NCBI RefSeq assembly: GCF_011299575.1
Contig: NZ_CP049863.1
Coordinates: 620,001-684,000 of the forward strand
Length of the DNA: 64,000 nucleotides
Direction: 5' to 3'
Source of the DNA: Leucobacter viscericola
Lineage (GTDB): Bacteria > Actinomycetota > Actinomycetes > Actinomycetales > Microbacteriaceae
The notes beneath the pieces are model-generated. The model worked only from the letters and a program-made list of their open reading frames with translations, did not search any database and was not told the DNA's origin. Shown here in pieces: positions 34,221 through 44,278 of the stretch. Position numbers and translations under genes: made by a program. How positions within the stretch are numbered: position 1 is the first letter of the stretch; each line of letters starts with the position of its first letter.

Positions 34221-34715
34221 GTGACCACCACACATGTTCGCAGCCACCTCGAGTCTTTCGGGTGGCAGGGCACGATCCTCGAGTTTGAAGAATCAAGCGC
34301 AACCGTCGAACTCGCGGCGACGCAGGCCGGCACGGAGCCCCGCCGCATCGCCAAGACACTCGGTTTCTACGATCCCGAGGACCCCACGAGAGCCGTGCTT
34401 GTTGTCGCTGCGGGCGACGCGAAGGTCAACGGGGGCAAGTTCAAGCGTGCGTTCGGCGGCAAACCGCGCATGCTTACCGGGGACGATGTGCTGCCACTGA
34501 CGGGGCATCCTGTGGGCGGGGTGTGTCCGTTCGCCGTGACCGACGGCACCAGAGTGGTTCTCGATGTGTCGCTGCAGCGGTTCACCACGGTGTTTCCCGC
34601 GGCTGGAACCGCCCGCTCAGCCGTCGAACTCGCGATCCCCGAGCTTGAACAGTTCAGTGGCTCTGGCGGCTGGGTCGACGTGTGCACCGGTTGGCAAGAC
34701 GAGGATGCCGCGTAG
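34221..34715 (+). CDS. YbaK/EbsC-type aminoacyl-tRNA deacylase
   Basis: 164 residues from GTG 34221, with GAAGGAG upstream. YbaK-type editing domain: GDAKVNGGKFKRAFG holds the catalytic Lys, followed by GHPVGGVCPFA. Family members hydrolyse mischarged tRNA, usually Cys-tRNA(Pro), in trans. Twelve bases after the hydrolase gene and probably in the same transcript. The frame is open further upstream but only as a shadow of the hydrolase gene. Confidence 0.88.
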   Translation: MTTTHVRSHLESFGWQGTILEFEESSATVELAATQAGTEPRRIAKTLGFYDPEDPTRAVLVVAAGDAKVNGGKFKRAFGGKPRMLTGDDVLPLTGHPVGGVCPFAVTDGTRVVLDVSLQRFTTVFPAAGTARSAVELAIPELEQFSGSGGWVDVCTGWQDEDAA

Positions 34716-34736
34716 AGATCAGTGAGCTGATCTGGA

Positions 34737-34976
34737 TCAGGCGTTCAGCCCGCGAAGGATCGCGTCACGCAGATCTGCGGGGGCGCAGTTTTCGCGTTCC
34801 TCTTCGCACGCGCGCCGCACAACATCGGTCAGACTGATGCAGACGGTTTCTTCGTCGCGGCAGTTCGGGCAGCTATCAAGATGCTCTCGAATCGGTGCTG
34901 ACTCTTCAGAGCAGAGCTCACCACGAAGCAGCTCGTAAATGTTGGCCTGTGCTTTGTCACATCCGCAATCACTCAC
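34737..34976 (-). CDS. Redox-sensing anti-sigma factor (RsrA-like)
   Basis: 79 residues, GTG start overlapping the sigma gene stop (GTGA). A zinc anti-sigma (ZAS) protein: EHLDSCPNC gives the H-x3-C-x2-C motif, and an upstream Cys (RGELC) supplies the fourth ligand. In Streptomyces and Mycobacterium relatives oxidation of these thiols releases the sigma factor. Binding to the partner sigma is inferred from adjacency and coupling. Confidence 0.9.
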   Translation of the reverse strand: MSDCGCDKAQANIYELLRGELCSEESAPIREHLDSCPNCRDEETVCISLTDVVRRACEEERENCAPADLRDAILRGLNA

Positions 34977-35587
34977 CGTGCTGCTCCTTTCGATTCTTTC
35001 TTCACGCCTACATCTAGCCCAACGCCCTGCTCGCGTGCGTATTCCCCAAGTGACTTACGCAATCTCGCACGACCCCGATGGAGGCGGCTCATCACGGTCC
35101 CGATTGGTACCCCCACGATATCCGCGATCTCTTGATAGCTGAAGCCTTCAACGTCGGCGAGGTACACAGCGATCCTGAAGTCTTCGGGAAGCTCGTTGAG
35201 CGCTCCACTGACCACGGCATCGGGAGTGCGGTCGATAGCCTCGGCCTCGGCCGACTGCGCCGACATCGCGGTCGTTGACTCAGCCCCGCCAAGCTGCCAG
35301 TCTTCGAGTTCTTCAACCGCGCCCAGGTAGGGTTCACGCTGCCGCTTGCGGTAGGTGTTGATGTAGCTGTTCGTCATGATGCGATACAGCCAGGCTTTGA
35401 GGTTCGTTCCCTCTTCGTACGAGGAGAACGCCGAGTATGCCTTGAGGAATGTCTCCTGCACCAGGTCTTGTGCGTCGGGAGGGTTTCGGGTCATCTTCAT
35501 GGCAGCCCCGTACAGCTGATCAAGCAGGGGTAACGCCTCCTGCTTGAATCGCTCTTCCAGCTTCGCCTGCGCCGCGGTTTCACTCAC
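34973..35587 (-). CDS. sigR: Redox-stress ECF sigma factor (SigR/SigH-like)
   Basis: 204 residues from GTG 35587. Region 2 includes [17 protein letters not shown] and [18 protein letters not shown]; region 4 includes [31 protein letters not shown]. The paired ZAS anti-sigma marks it as SigR/SigH of the thiol-oxidative stress response (thioredoxin, mycothiol genes). I looked for the GGAAT/GTT autoregulatory promoter upstream and found no convincing match. Divergent from aroA. Confidence 0.9.
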   Translation of the reverse strand: MSETAAQAKLEERFKQEALPLLDQLYGAAMKMTRNPPDAQDLVQETFLKAYSAFSSYEEGTNLKAWLYRIMTNSYINTYRKRQREPYLGAVEELEDWQLGGAESTTAMSAQSAEAEAIDRTPDAVVSGALNELPEDFRIAVYLADVEGFSYQEIADIVGVPIGTVMSRLHRGRARLRKSLGEYAREQGVGLDVGVKKESKGAAR

Positions 35588-35681
35588 ACCCACGATCCTA
35601 TCCCTGAGCGATGCCGGGTTCGCTGATCCGCGCTCCAGCATTCGAGTGCGGCTCTCTCAGAAGCAACTCCGGCTAGACTCG

Positions 35682-37109
35682 ATGGTGATGCTGATCGCGA
35701 AGCTTAACAATGGCAAAGACGGCGACGAGACTGGAACCGCCGACGGTGGCACTGAGGCCGCCGAACTCTGGCCTGCCCCGCAGGCAGGTGGCATGCTGAC
35801 CTCCAGGGTCGCACTCCCCGGTTCGAAGTCGCTCACCAACCGCGAGCTTGTGCTTGCTGCACTCGCTGACGATGAGGGAGTGCTCCGGGCCCCCTTGCAC
35901 TCACGCGACTCGTCACTGATGATCGATGCCCTGCGGGTCCTGGGCACAGGCATCGAGGCCGAGGGCGCAGACCTCCGCATCACCCCCGCAGACGAACTCA
36001 CCGGATCGACCACCATTGCCTGCGGCCTCGCGGGCACGGTCATGCGTTTTGTGCCCCCCGTCGCAGCCCTCGCGCTCGGGCCGGTCGCTTTTGACGGCGA
36101 TCCCTACGCCCGCAAGCGTCCCATGCGCCCCGTGCTCGACGCGCTACGCGCACTCGGCGCAGACATTGCTGACGAGGGTCGCGGCGCACTCCCCTTCACC
36201 GTGCACGGCACGGGATCACTGCGCGGTGGCCGCGTCGAGATCGACGCCTCACTCTCAAGCCAGTTTGTATCTGGTCTGCTGCTCGCCGCGCCCCGCTTTG
36301 AGGAGGGCGTGCACGTCGTTCACACGGGCGAACGGCTGCCAAGCCTCCCCCACATCGAGATGACGCTCGCTGCACTACGTGCCCGCGGAGTAGAGGTCGA
36401 CAGCCCAGCTACCGGCGAGTGGCGGGTCACTCCCGGACCGATCCGGGCAATCGAATCCAGGATCGAACCCGACCTTTCTAATGCTGCGCCTTTCCTCGCG
36501 GCGGCCATCGTTGCGGGCGGCAGTATCACCGTGCCGAACTGGCCGAGTAGCACCACCCAGGTTGGCGACCAGCTGCGACAGCTGCTTCCTGAGTTCGGTG
36601 CGACGGTTGAACTCTCCGCAGACGGCTCACTCACGGTGTCGGGGAACGGCACCGTTCAGGGAGTGAAGCTGCATATTCCCGAGGCGGGTGAGCTTGCGCC
36701 GACGCTCGTTGGTCTCGCCGCGCTTGCCGACGGCCCCAGTGAGATCACCGGTATCGGTCACATTCGTCACCATGAAACCGACAGGATCGCCGCACTCGTC
36801 GCCGAGATTCGCGCCATTGGTGGCGACGTGGACGAGCTCGAAGACGGCATCCGAATCCGCCCGGCCGCCCTTCACGGCGGCGTGTGGCACAGCTACGCCG
36901 ACCACCGCATGGCAACCACCGGCGCGCTCATTGGATTGCGAGTCGCGGGCATCGAGGTCGAAGACATTGCGAGCACCGCAAAAACGCTTCCAGAGTTCCC
37001 TGAACTGTGGCGCAATATGCTCGGCCTCGAAACCGAGCAGAAACCCGCAGCCTCAACGTCACTCTTCCTGACACTGCCAACCTCACACGAGAGCAACACC
37101 CCCGAATGA
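35682..37109 (+). CDS. aroA: 3-phosphoshikimate 1-carboxyvinyltransferase
   Basis: 475 residues from ATG 35682 (a second ATG follows two codons later); the first ~40 are an unconserved linker. EPSP synthase joins shikimate-3-phosphate and PEP in aromatic amino-acid synthesis. Motifs: [27 protein letters not shown] (a GTxxRF-type PEP loop), [18 protein letters not shown] and [11 protein letters not shown]. Its stop overlaps the rsgA start (ATGA). Confidence 0.94.
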   Translation: MVMLIAKLNNGKDGDETGTADGGTEAAELWPAPQAGGMLTSRVALPGSKSLTNRELVLAALADDEGVLRAPLHSRDSSLMIDALRVLGTGIEAEGADLRITPADELTGSTTIACGLAGTVMRFVPPVAALALGPVAFDGDPYARKRPMRPVLDALRALGADIADEGRGALPFTVHGTGSLRGGRVEIDASLSSQFVSGLLLAAPRFEEGVHVVHTGERLPSLPHIEMTLAALRARGVEVDSPATGEWRVTPGPIRAIESRIEPDLSNAAPFLAAAIVAGGSITVPNWPSSTTQVGDQLRQLLPEFGATVELSADGSLTVSGNGTVQGVKLHIPEAGELAPTLVGLAALADGPSEITGIGHIRHHETDRIAALVAEIRAIGGDVDELEDGIRIRPAALHGGVWHSYADHRMATTGALIGLRVAGIEVEDIASTAKTLPEFPELWRNMLGLETEQKPAASTSLFLTLPTSHESNTPE

Positions 37110-38167
37110 GCTGGCTCACCCCCGACGATGACGACGATGACGTCCCGTACGGCGAGTACGCAGACCACACGGTGAGGTCTCGGCCAAACCCGAAGGCGAA
37201 CCGCCCCCGCACGAAGCGCAGGCCCGAGCACGCCGATGCGGTGATCGGTACGGTCACGGGTGTGGATCGCGGCCGCTACAGCGCCCTTATCGCGGCCGGG
37301 GCAGATCCCGAGTCCCCCGAAGAGCACGAGCTCACTGCGGCCCGCGCGCGCGAGCTTCGTAAGACTTCGATTGTCACAGGCGATCGCGTCCAGTTGGTTG
37401 GCGACACGAGCGGTGGCGAGGGCTCCCTGTCTCGCATTGTTGGCTTAGAGGAGCGGCGCACGCTGCTGCGTCGCAGCGCCGACGACAGCGACCGGGTTGA
37501 GCGTGTCATGGTGGCCAATGCCGATCAGATGCTGATCGTGGTCGCCGCGGCAGATCCCGAGCCGCGTGTGCGACTCGTGGACCGATATCTGGTCGCGGCC
37601 TACGACGCGGGGATTCGCCCGCTACTGTGCATCACCAAGGTCGACCTGGCCGATCCTGAGCCGTTTCTGAAGCACTTTGCGGGGCTCGAGGTGCCGGTGT
37701 TCCGTTCGGCCAGGGGTGACGAGCCGCTCGCAGCAATTCGAGAAGCACTGGCCGGGCAGACAACGGTGTTTGTGGGGCATTCGGGGGTCGGCAAGTCGAC
37801 CCTCATTAACGCACTTGTGCCCGAGGCAGAGCGCGCTACGGGACACGTCAACGAGGTCACCGGGCGCGGGCGCCACACGTCATCGTCTTCGGTCGCACTG
37901 CGCGTCAAGACACCGGGGGCACCGGCTGGCGAGAGCGGTTGGGTCATTGACACCCCTGGCGTGCGATCTTTCGGGCTTGGGCACGTGACCAGCGAGGGCA
38001 TCCTGCGCGGCTTCACGGACCTTGCAGAACTGATAGACGCCTGCCCACGCGGTTGCAGCCACCAGGACGACGCTCCCGACTGCGAGCTCGATGCGGCGAT
38101 CGCTGACGGTCGCCTCGATGCCATCGGTGCTCTGCGCGTGGAGTCGCTGCGGCGACTCCTGAAGTGA
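37106..38167 (+). CDS. rsgA: Ribosome small-subunit GTPase RsgA
   Basis: 353 residues. RsgA is a circularly permuted GTPase that checks late 30S assembly. Order seen: N-terminal OB fold ([10 protein letters not shown]), G4 [10 protein letters not shown]1 [10 protein letters not shown]3 DTPGV, then zinc finger [14 protein letters not shown]. The first ~45 residues are an Asp- and Arg-rich extension found in actinobacterial RsgA. Coupled to aroA as is common in Actinobacteria. Confidence 0.94.
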   Translation: MSWLTPDDDDDDVPYGEYADHTVRSRPNPKANRPRTKRRPEHADAVIGTVTGVDRGRYSALIAAGADPESPEEHELTAARARELRKTSIVTGDRVQLVGDTSGGEGSLSRIVGLEERRTLLRRSADDSDRVERVMVANADQMLIVVAAADPEPRVRLVDRYLVAAYDAGIRPLLCITKVDLADPEPFLKHFAGLEVPVFRSARGDEPLAAIREALAGQTTVFVGHSGVGKSTLINALVPEAERATGHVNEVTGRGRHTSSSSVALRVKTPGAPAGESGWVIDTPGVRSFGLGHVTSEGILRGFTDLAELIDACPRGCSHQDDAPDCELDAAIADGRLDAIGALRVESLRRLLK

Positions 38168-38198
38168 GCGATTGCCGCCCATTGACTAGGCTGTGTAG

Positions 38199-38804
38199 GT
38201 GATAAATAACGGCCAACCCTATGTCGCCCCCGATCTTGTGCGGTTACACCTCTTACTCACTCAGACACAGCGGAGGGCAGCGACTACCCTCGTTTTAAGC
38301 CTGTTCGTGCTCATATCGAGCTTCGCAGTGCTCAACCTCTTCCTGCTGATCAATACGGCACCGGGGCTCGCGTATCTTCTTACTTTTGGGGGCCTGCTCT
38401 TCGCCCTGGTTGGACCGATCTGTCAGTTCAGCATCGGGCGTCGTTTGCTCTCAAAGTATCCGCACTCACAGGGCATGGTCAAATACGTTCTCCTCTTCTG
38501 CATCGCACCCACAATCATCGCGCTCACCCTCTGGCTGATCTGCCTCATGCTGTTCACAAGTAACGTAAGCACGCAGATTCCCTTGTATCTATTCGTCTTA
38601 TTTCCGGTTCTCACGGTTTCCGGTAGCGGTGCCCTGCTCCAGACCGCAATTGCTATTTCTGGCCTGGTGCGCCGCTACGGAACGGCAGCCGTTATGCCGC
38701 TCTGGCACTTTCAGCACCAGCAAGTCGAACAGCAGATGCAGTACCTCGCACAGTTTCAGGCACCCCCTGCAGCCCCATTACATCCCGCTTCCCCACCCCA
38801 GTAG
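38199..38804 (+). CDS. Hypothetical four-span membrane protein
   Basis: 201 residues, GTG start. Four hydrophobic spans around residues 30-55, 60-80, 100-125 and 130-155, a cytoplasmic-looking basic loop (RRLLSKYPH) and a polar, Gln- and Pro-rich C-terminus (HQQVEQQMQYLAQFQ). No family recognised. Ten bases before bcp. Confidence 0.72.
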   Translation: MINNGQPYVAPDLVRLHLLLTQTQRRAATTLVLSLFVLISSFAVLNLFLLINTAPGLAYLLTFGGLLFALVGPICQFSIGRRLLSKYPHSQGMVKYVLLFCIAPTIIALTLWLICLMLFTSNVSTQIPLYLFVLFPVLTVSGSGALLQTAIAISGLVRRYGTAAVMPLWHFQHQQVEQQMQYLAQFQAPPAAPLHPASPPQ

Positions 38805-38813
38805 GCTTGATCT

Positions 38814-39287
38814 ATGACTGAGCGCACCCTTCTTGAGCCTGGACAGGCAGCCCCCGACTTCTCGCTTCCGGATCAAGACGGCACGATCCGAAACCTCAGT
38901 GACTATCGCGGTGAGCGCGTGATCCTGTTTTTCTATCCCGAGGCGATGACCCCGGCGTGCTCAATGGAGGCTTGCGAGTTCCAGGAGTCAACGGCTCCGC
39001 TTGCGGCCGCGGGCTACCGTGTGCTCGGTATCTCACGCGATGCTGTCGAGAAGCTCCGCCGCTTCGCCGATCGTAACGGGCTTGAGTACCCGCTGCTGAG
39101 CGACCCCGAAACCACGGTGCACAAGGCCTACGGTGCGTTTGGCACAAAGAACAGCTACGGTCGCATCATCGAGGGTGTGATTCGCTCAACATTTGTCCTT
39201 GGCGCCGACGGCAAGATCGAGCACGCTCTCTACAACATCAAGGCAACCGGTCACGTTGCGCGCGTGCGCAAACTGCTCGACGCATAA
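38814..39287 (+). CDS. bcp: Thiol peroxidase Bcp (atypical peroxiredoxin)
   Basis: 157 residues. Reduces peroxides with thioredoxin. Peroxidatic motif TPACSMEACEF near 45-55 holds the active Cys and, five residues later, the resolving Cys usual for BCP; FFYPEAMTPAC precedes it. The N-terminus APDFSLPDQDG is typical. A strong terminator follows. Placement close to sigR fits thiol stress biology, but no SigR promoter was seen. Confidence 0.93.
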   Translation: MTERTLLEPGQAAPDFSLPDQDGTIRNLSDYRGERVILFFYPEAMTPACSMEACEFQESTAPLAAAGYRVLGISRDAVEKLRRFADRNGLEYPLLSDPETTVHKAYGAFGTKNSYGRIIEGVIRSTFVLGADGKIEHALYNIKATGHVARVRKLLDA

Positions 39288-39316
39288 CCCGGTCGTGTAG
39301 CGGCCCACAAAACCCA

Positions 39317-39356
39317 AAAGGCCTCGGGATCAGAACGAACTGATCCCGAGGCCTTT
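39317..39356. terminator. Bidirectional terminator between bcp and whiB1
   Basis: A 16-bp stem (39317-39332 with 39341-39356, perfect) flanked by AAAA on one side and CTTTCTT on the other. It lies between convergent gene ends and can serve both. Confidence 0.9.
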
Positions 39357-39375
39357 CTTGAAGCTTGGCTAGCGA

Positions 39376-39624
39376 CTAGGAAGCACGGCGCGCACGAGCT
39401 GCGCGGCGCTTGAGCGCACGGCGCTCGTCTTCGCTAAGGCCACCCCAGACGCCGGAATCCTGGCCGGTGTCCATGGCGTACTGCAAGCACATCTCAGTGA
39501 CGGTGCAGCGGGCACACACGGACTTTGCGCGCTCGATCTGATCAACCGCTGGCCCCGTGTTGCCTACCGGGAAAAAGAGCTCAGGGTCTACCGTGAGACA
39601 TGCAGCCTTTTCGCGCCAATCCAT
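39376..39624 (-). CDS. whiB1: WhiB1-type Fe-S transcriptional regulator
   Basis: 82 residues from ATG 39624, preceded by GAGGAG. Four iron-sulfur Cys (Cys-9, then the CARCTVTEMC cluster), GVWGG beta turn, and a basic C-terminus RRALKRRAARARR. The start MDWREKA and end match WhiB1, an essential NO-sensitive regulator in mycobacteria. The longer frame upstream is not coding in character. Confidence 0.93.
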   Translation of the reverse strand: MDWREKAACLTVDPELFFPVGNTGPAVDQIERAKSVCARCTVTEMCLQYAMDTGQDSGVWGGLSEDERRALKRRAARARRAS

Positions 39625-39817
39625 TTTGTTTCTCCTCATGTGCTGTTTACGCACGCGAATAGACCGGAGGCCGGATAGCCTAGATCTCGCGCCGCAGTTA
39701 CCTAACGTGGCTGAGAGTGCCCACCTCGGTGTGCGCGAAACTCGACGGAATATATAGTGACACGGATACAGAAGCAAATCAATAGTTAATTTGCAATTGT
39801 TCAGAAAGGCTCTTGTT

Positions 39818-40243
39818 ATGGAACCGCAACCCACTGTTCACACACCCGCTCGCATTGGGTGGGCGATGCTGCGAATTCTGCTTATCGTTGAGCTCGTTGG
39901 CGGTGCTGTGGTGTTGTGGAACGTGGTGCTCGCGTTTATTGCCGCGAGCAACGAGCCGCTCGGGTCGCGACTGAGTTTGCTACTCGCCGTTGTTCTTTCT
40001 TGGCTGTGGATCGGGATCACGCTGTGGGGCGCGCTCACTCGCCGGGCGAGCTGGGTGCGCGGATCCGCGCTCACCATTCACATCTTGATGTTCCCAGCGG
40101 CGACGGGCGTTTTGCAGGGCATCTTGGGTGATGCCGCACCGCTCGGGTGGGCACTTCTTGCGCTCGCAGTACTCGGGTTCGTGGCTGCGATCATTGCGCG
40201 CCCTGTGCCCGCAAACCAAAACGCGGGTGAAACCTCAAGCTAG
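39818..40243 (+). CDS. Hypothetical four-span membrane protein
   Basis: 141 residues from ATG 39818. Four hydrophobic spans alternate with short loops; a conserved-looking YW-type tail is absent. Divergent from whiB1, with a GCAAAT-N9-ATTTGC inverted repeat (39774-39794) in its upstream region. Family not recognised. The stop lies inside the loop of the terminator hairpin. Confidence 0.75.
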   Translation: MEPQPTVHTPARIGWAMLRILLIVELVGGAVVLWNVVLAFIAASNEPLGSRLSLLLAVVLSWLWIGITLWGALTRRASWVRGSALTIHILMFPAATGVLQGILGDAAPLGWALLALAVLGFVAAIIARPVPANQNAGETSS

Positions 40244-40260
40244 AGGCCCCACCCGCGTTT
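40219..40260. terminator. Bidirectional terminator, membrane-protein gene / argG
   Basis: Stem AAACGCGGGTG (40219-40229) with CACCCGCGTTT (40250-40260), and an inner CCTC/GAGG stem. It includes the last codons and stop of the rightward gene. Confidence 0.8.
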
Positions 40261-40272
40261 CAGTTACGCAGA

Positions 40273-41775
<1,503 letters not shown>

Positions 41776-42138
41776 TCAAGAGGACGTGCTCTCTGGAAAG
41801 ACGTTTCGCGAAATTGCCTGCACGTCACGATCAATGTCGTGCACCCGTGAGTCAAGCTTTCCCATGCGCACTTCGATGAGGCCGACTCGCCCCTCAAGGC
41901 GCTCGAACCGCTCTCCCATCTGGTCGAACTTTTCTTCAACCCGGTCGAACTTCTCTTCAACCCGGTCAAACTTCGAGTCCACTGCTTCGAACCGCAACAC
42001 CATCTCCGTGCGCAGCCCCTCAATCTGGCTGGAGAGTGTGCGGGTGGTCAAGTGAACAATAAGCGTAATCATGCCAAACAGGGCGGCGCCGAGCACCCCG
42101 ATAAGCGTCCAGACTTGCGGTTCCGTCACGTTAATCAT
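41776..42138 (-). CDS. Small membrane-anchored coiled-coil protein
   Basis: 120 residues from ATG 42138. One N-terminal span (LIGVLGAALFGMITLIVHL) followed by a long coiled coil including the near-identical heptads EEKFDRV, EEKFDRV, EEKFDQM. GGAGGG lies directly before this ATG, which is too close; the GTG at 42129 (three codons in) has better spacing, and an ATG at 42174 is also in frame. Looks like the DUF1640/phage-holin-associated type of membrane coiled coil; function unknown. Confidence 0.7.
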   Translation of the reverse strand: MINVTEPQVWTLIGVLGAALFGMITLIVHLTTRTLSSQIEGLRTEMVLRFEAVDSKFDRVEEKFDRVEEKFDQMGERFERLEGRVGLIEVRMGKLDSRVHDIDRDVQAISRNVFPESTSS

Positions 42139-42274
42139 CCCTCCATTGTGCTTTATATTCAGCAAGAATGCCATGCAAATGAAGTTTCTATCTATAACAT
42201 TTCAGCAATGTGAATAACTCTCGCTGATTTCCACAGAATGATCACTTGTGAGCGAAGTTAAACCTTTATAAACA

Positions 42275-42316
42275 CTGATGGCTGGGGCGCGATAAAGATC
42301 GCACCCCAGCCATCAG
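42275..42316 (-). terminator. mdh terminator
   Basis: Stem of 16 bp with one mismatch (42275-42290 with 42301-42316), 15 bases after the mdh stop, followed on the minus strand by GTGTTTAT. The 150 bases beyond it up to 42138 hold no gene; they are AT-rich and include one TTATTCACA (DnaA-box-like) at 42209-42217. Confidence 0.82.
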
Positions 42317-42330
42317 GCAATACAGTCGGG

Positions 42331-43314
42331 CTAGATCAGACCGAGCTCCCGAACCGCATCGCGCTCAGCGACGAGCTCAGCAACGGAGGCGTCAATGCGA
42401 CCCCGCGAAAACTCGTCAACCTCAAGCCCCTCAACGATCTTCCAGTCACCGCCACTCGAACGCACCGGGAACGACGAGATGAGCCCCTCGGGCACTCCAT
42501 ACTCGCCGCGAGACACCACGGCTGCACTCGTGCGGCGATCCCCCGTGCCCAGCACCCAGTCGCGCACGTGGTCGATCGCCGCGTTCGCTGCGGATGCCAC
42601 GGAGGATCCGCCACGCACCTCGATAATCTCGGCGCCGCGCTTCGCGACACGATCGATGTAGGCACCCCGAGCCCACTCACGGTCAACCGCATCAAGCGCG
42701 GGCTGAGCCGCAACTACTGCGTGACTCAGATCGGGATACTGCGTGGCCGAGTGATTACCCCAGATCGTGATGCCGTCGACACCCTTCACTGAAGCACCCA
42801 CCTCCGCGGCGAGCAACCCAACCGCGCGGTTGTGGTCGAGCCTGGTCAGCGCGGTGAAGCGCTCCGCGGGCAGATCGGGCGCGTGCTGCTGTGCGATCAG
42901 CGCGTTGGTGTTCGCGGGGTTGCCCACCACAATCACGCGCACATCGTCGGCAGCCCGCTCACCAATGGCGCGCCCCTGTGGCCCAAAGATTGCGCCGTTG
43001 GCGGCCAGCAGATCCCCGCGCTCCATACCCGCGGTGCGCGGCCGGGATCCGATGAGCATCGCGATGTTCGCGCCCTCAAATCCGACAGCGGGATCATCGC
43101 TCAGCTCAACGCCCTCTAGCAACGGAAACGCACAGTCCGTCAGTTCGAGCGCCGCCCCCTCTGCACCACGCATCCCCTGCGGAATCTCCAGCAGGCGCAA
43201 GCGCACTGGCTGATCCTGACCGAGCATTGCACCCGATGCGATGCGGAACATCGTCGCGTAGCCGATCTGGCCACCCGCTCCGGTAATGGTGATTGTGACT
43301 GGCGTGCGTGACAT
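42331..43314 (-). CDS. mdh: Malate dehydrogenase
   Basis: 327 residues from ATG 43314, the length of the group that includes cytosolic eukaryotic-type and actinobacterial Mdh. NAD motif [10 protein letters not shown], substrate-binding [12 protein letters not shown] (the mobile loop with two Arg), [10 protein letters not shown] and the catalytic-His motif [17 protein letters not shown]-cycle enzyme, oxidises malate to oxaloacetate in the cytosol. Confidence 0.94.
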   Translation of the reverse strand: MSRTPVTITITGAGGQIGYATMFRIASGAMLGQDQPVRLRLLEIPQGMRGAEGAALELTDCAFPLLEGVELSDDPAVGFEGANIAMLIGSRPRTAGMERGDLLAANGAIFGPQGRAIGERAADDVRVIVVGNPANTNALIAQQHAPDLPAERFTALTRLDHNRAVGLLAAEVGASVKGVDGITIWGNHSATQYPDLSHAVVAAQPALDAVDREWARGAYIDRVAKRGAEIIEVRGGSSVASAANAAIDHVRDWVLGTGDRRTSAAVVSRGEYGVPEGLISSFPVRSSGGDWKIVEGLEVDEFSRGRIDASVAELVAERDAVRELGLI

Positions 43315-43353
43315 ATCTACTCCGTTCGGGTGGTCCTGGTCGGCGGCCAAAGG

Positions 43354-44190
43354 TTAACGCCGGTTGAAAGTGCTCGGGTCTGGACCGAAGTTGTGCTGCG
43401 CGTCGAGACCGTCAATGGCGGCCATCTCTGCAGCGGTCAGCTCAAAGTCGAGAATGTCGGCGTTCTCGACCATGCGCTCGCGACGGGTGGTCTTCGGGAA
43501 GATGATCGTGTCGTGCTGCAGGTGCCAGCGCAGGATCACCTGTGCGGGGGTCTTTCCGTGGGCCGCAGCGGCCGCGGTAATCTCGGGACGCTCGAACAGG
43601 TCGCTCTTGCCCTGAGCAAGCGGGCCCCACGCCTCAATAGCGATACCGTGCTCGCGGCAGAACGCGCGCAGCTCACGACGCTGGTTCAGCGGGTGCAGCT
43701 CGATCTGGTTGACGGCGGGCACGATCCCGGTATTGTCGAGCAGTTCCTGCAGGTGCGGAATCTCGAAGTTCGAGACACCAATCGAGGTTGCACGGCCCGA
43801 CTCGGCGATCTCGATGAGCCCCTTCCAAGCGCCAAGCGCGGTGCCAAACTCAGGAACCGGCCAGTGCACGAGGTAGAGATCGACCCGCTCAAGCCCGAGT
43901 CGGTCCATGCTCGCGTTAAACGCGCCGAGCGGATCCTCCTGGTCAGAGTTCCAGAGCTTTGTTGTGATGAACAGCTCGTCGCGCGGAATGCCACTCTTCG
44001 CGATCGCGGCGCCAACCTCGGCCTCGTTGTCGTAAATACGCGCGGTGTCAATGTGACGGTAACCGACCTCAAGCGCGTCGATCACGATTCGCTCGGTCTC
44101 ACCCGGTTCAACCAGAAAGACACCGAGTCCAAGCTGCGGGATCTGCTTCCCGTCATTCAGAGTGATGTTCGGGATGGGCAGCGCAGTCAT
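43354..44190 (-). CDS. Aldo/keto reductase
   Basis: 278 residues from ATG 44190, preceded by AGGGGA. Catalytic tetrad by motif: DTARIYDNE (Asp, Tyr), TTKLWN (Lys), LVHWPVP (His). Family matches 2,5-diketo-gluconate-reductase-like AKR5 enzymes that reduce aldehydes with NADPH. It stands alone between mdh and hrpA. Confidence 0.9.
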   Translation of the reverse strand: MTALPIPNITLNDGKQIPQLGLGVFLVEPGETERIVIDALEVGYRHIDTARIYDNEAEVGAAIAKSGIPRDELFITTKLWNSDQEDPLGAFNASMDRLGLERVDLYLVHWPVPEFGTALGAWKGLIEIAESGRATSIGVSNFEIPHLQELLDNTGIVPAVNQIELHPLNQRRELRAFCREHGIAIEAWGPLAQGKSDLFERPEITAAAAAHGKTPAQVILRWHLQHDTIIFPKTTRRERMVENADILDFELTAAEMAAIDGLDAQHNFGPDPSTFNRR

Positions 44191-44278
44191 GTTTCCCCTT
44201 AGCGTCAGTGATTGAAAACCGGGTTCGAGTTCCAGCCTCATTCTATGCCCGCGCGATTGAGAGGATAATGGGGTGGTC

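Noticed and set aside
35588..35681. SigR autoregulatory promoter (GGAAT-N18-GTT)
   Set aside because: Only partial GAAT and GAAC matches with wrong spacing were found upstream of sigR.
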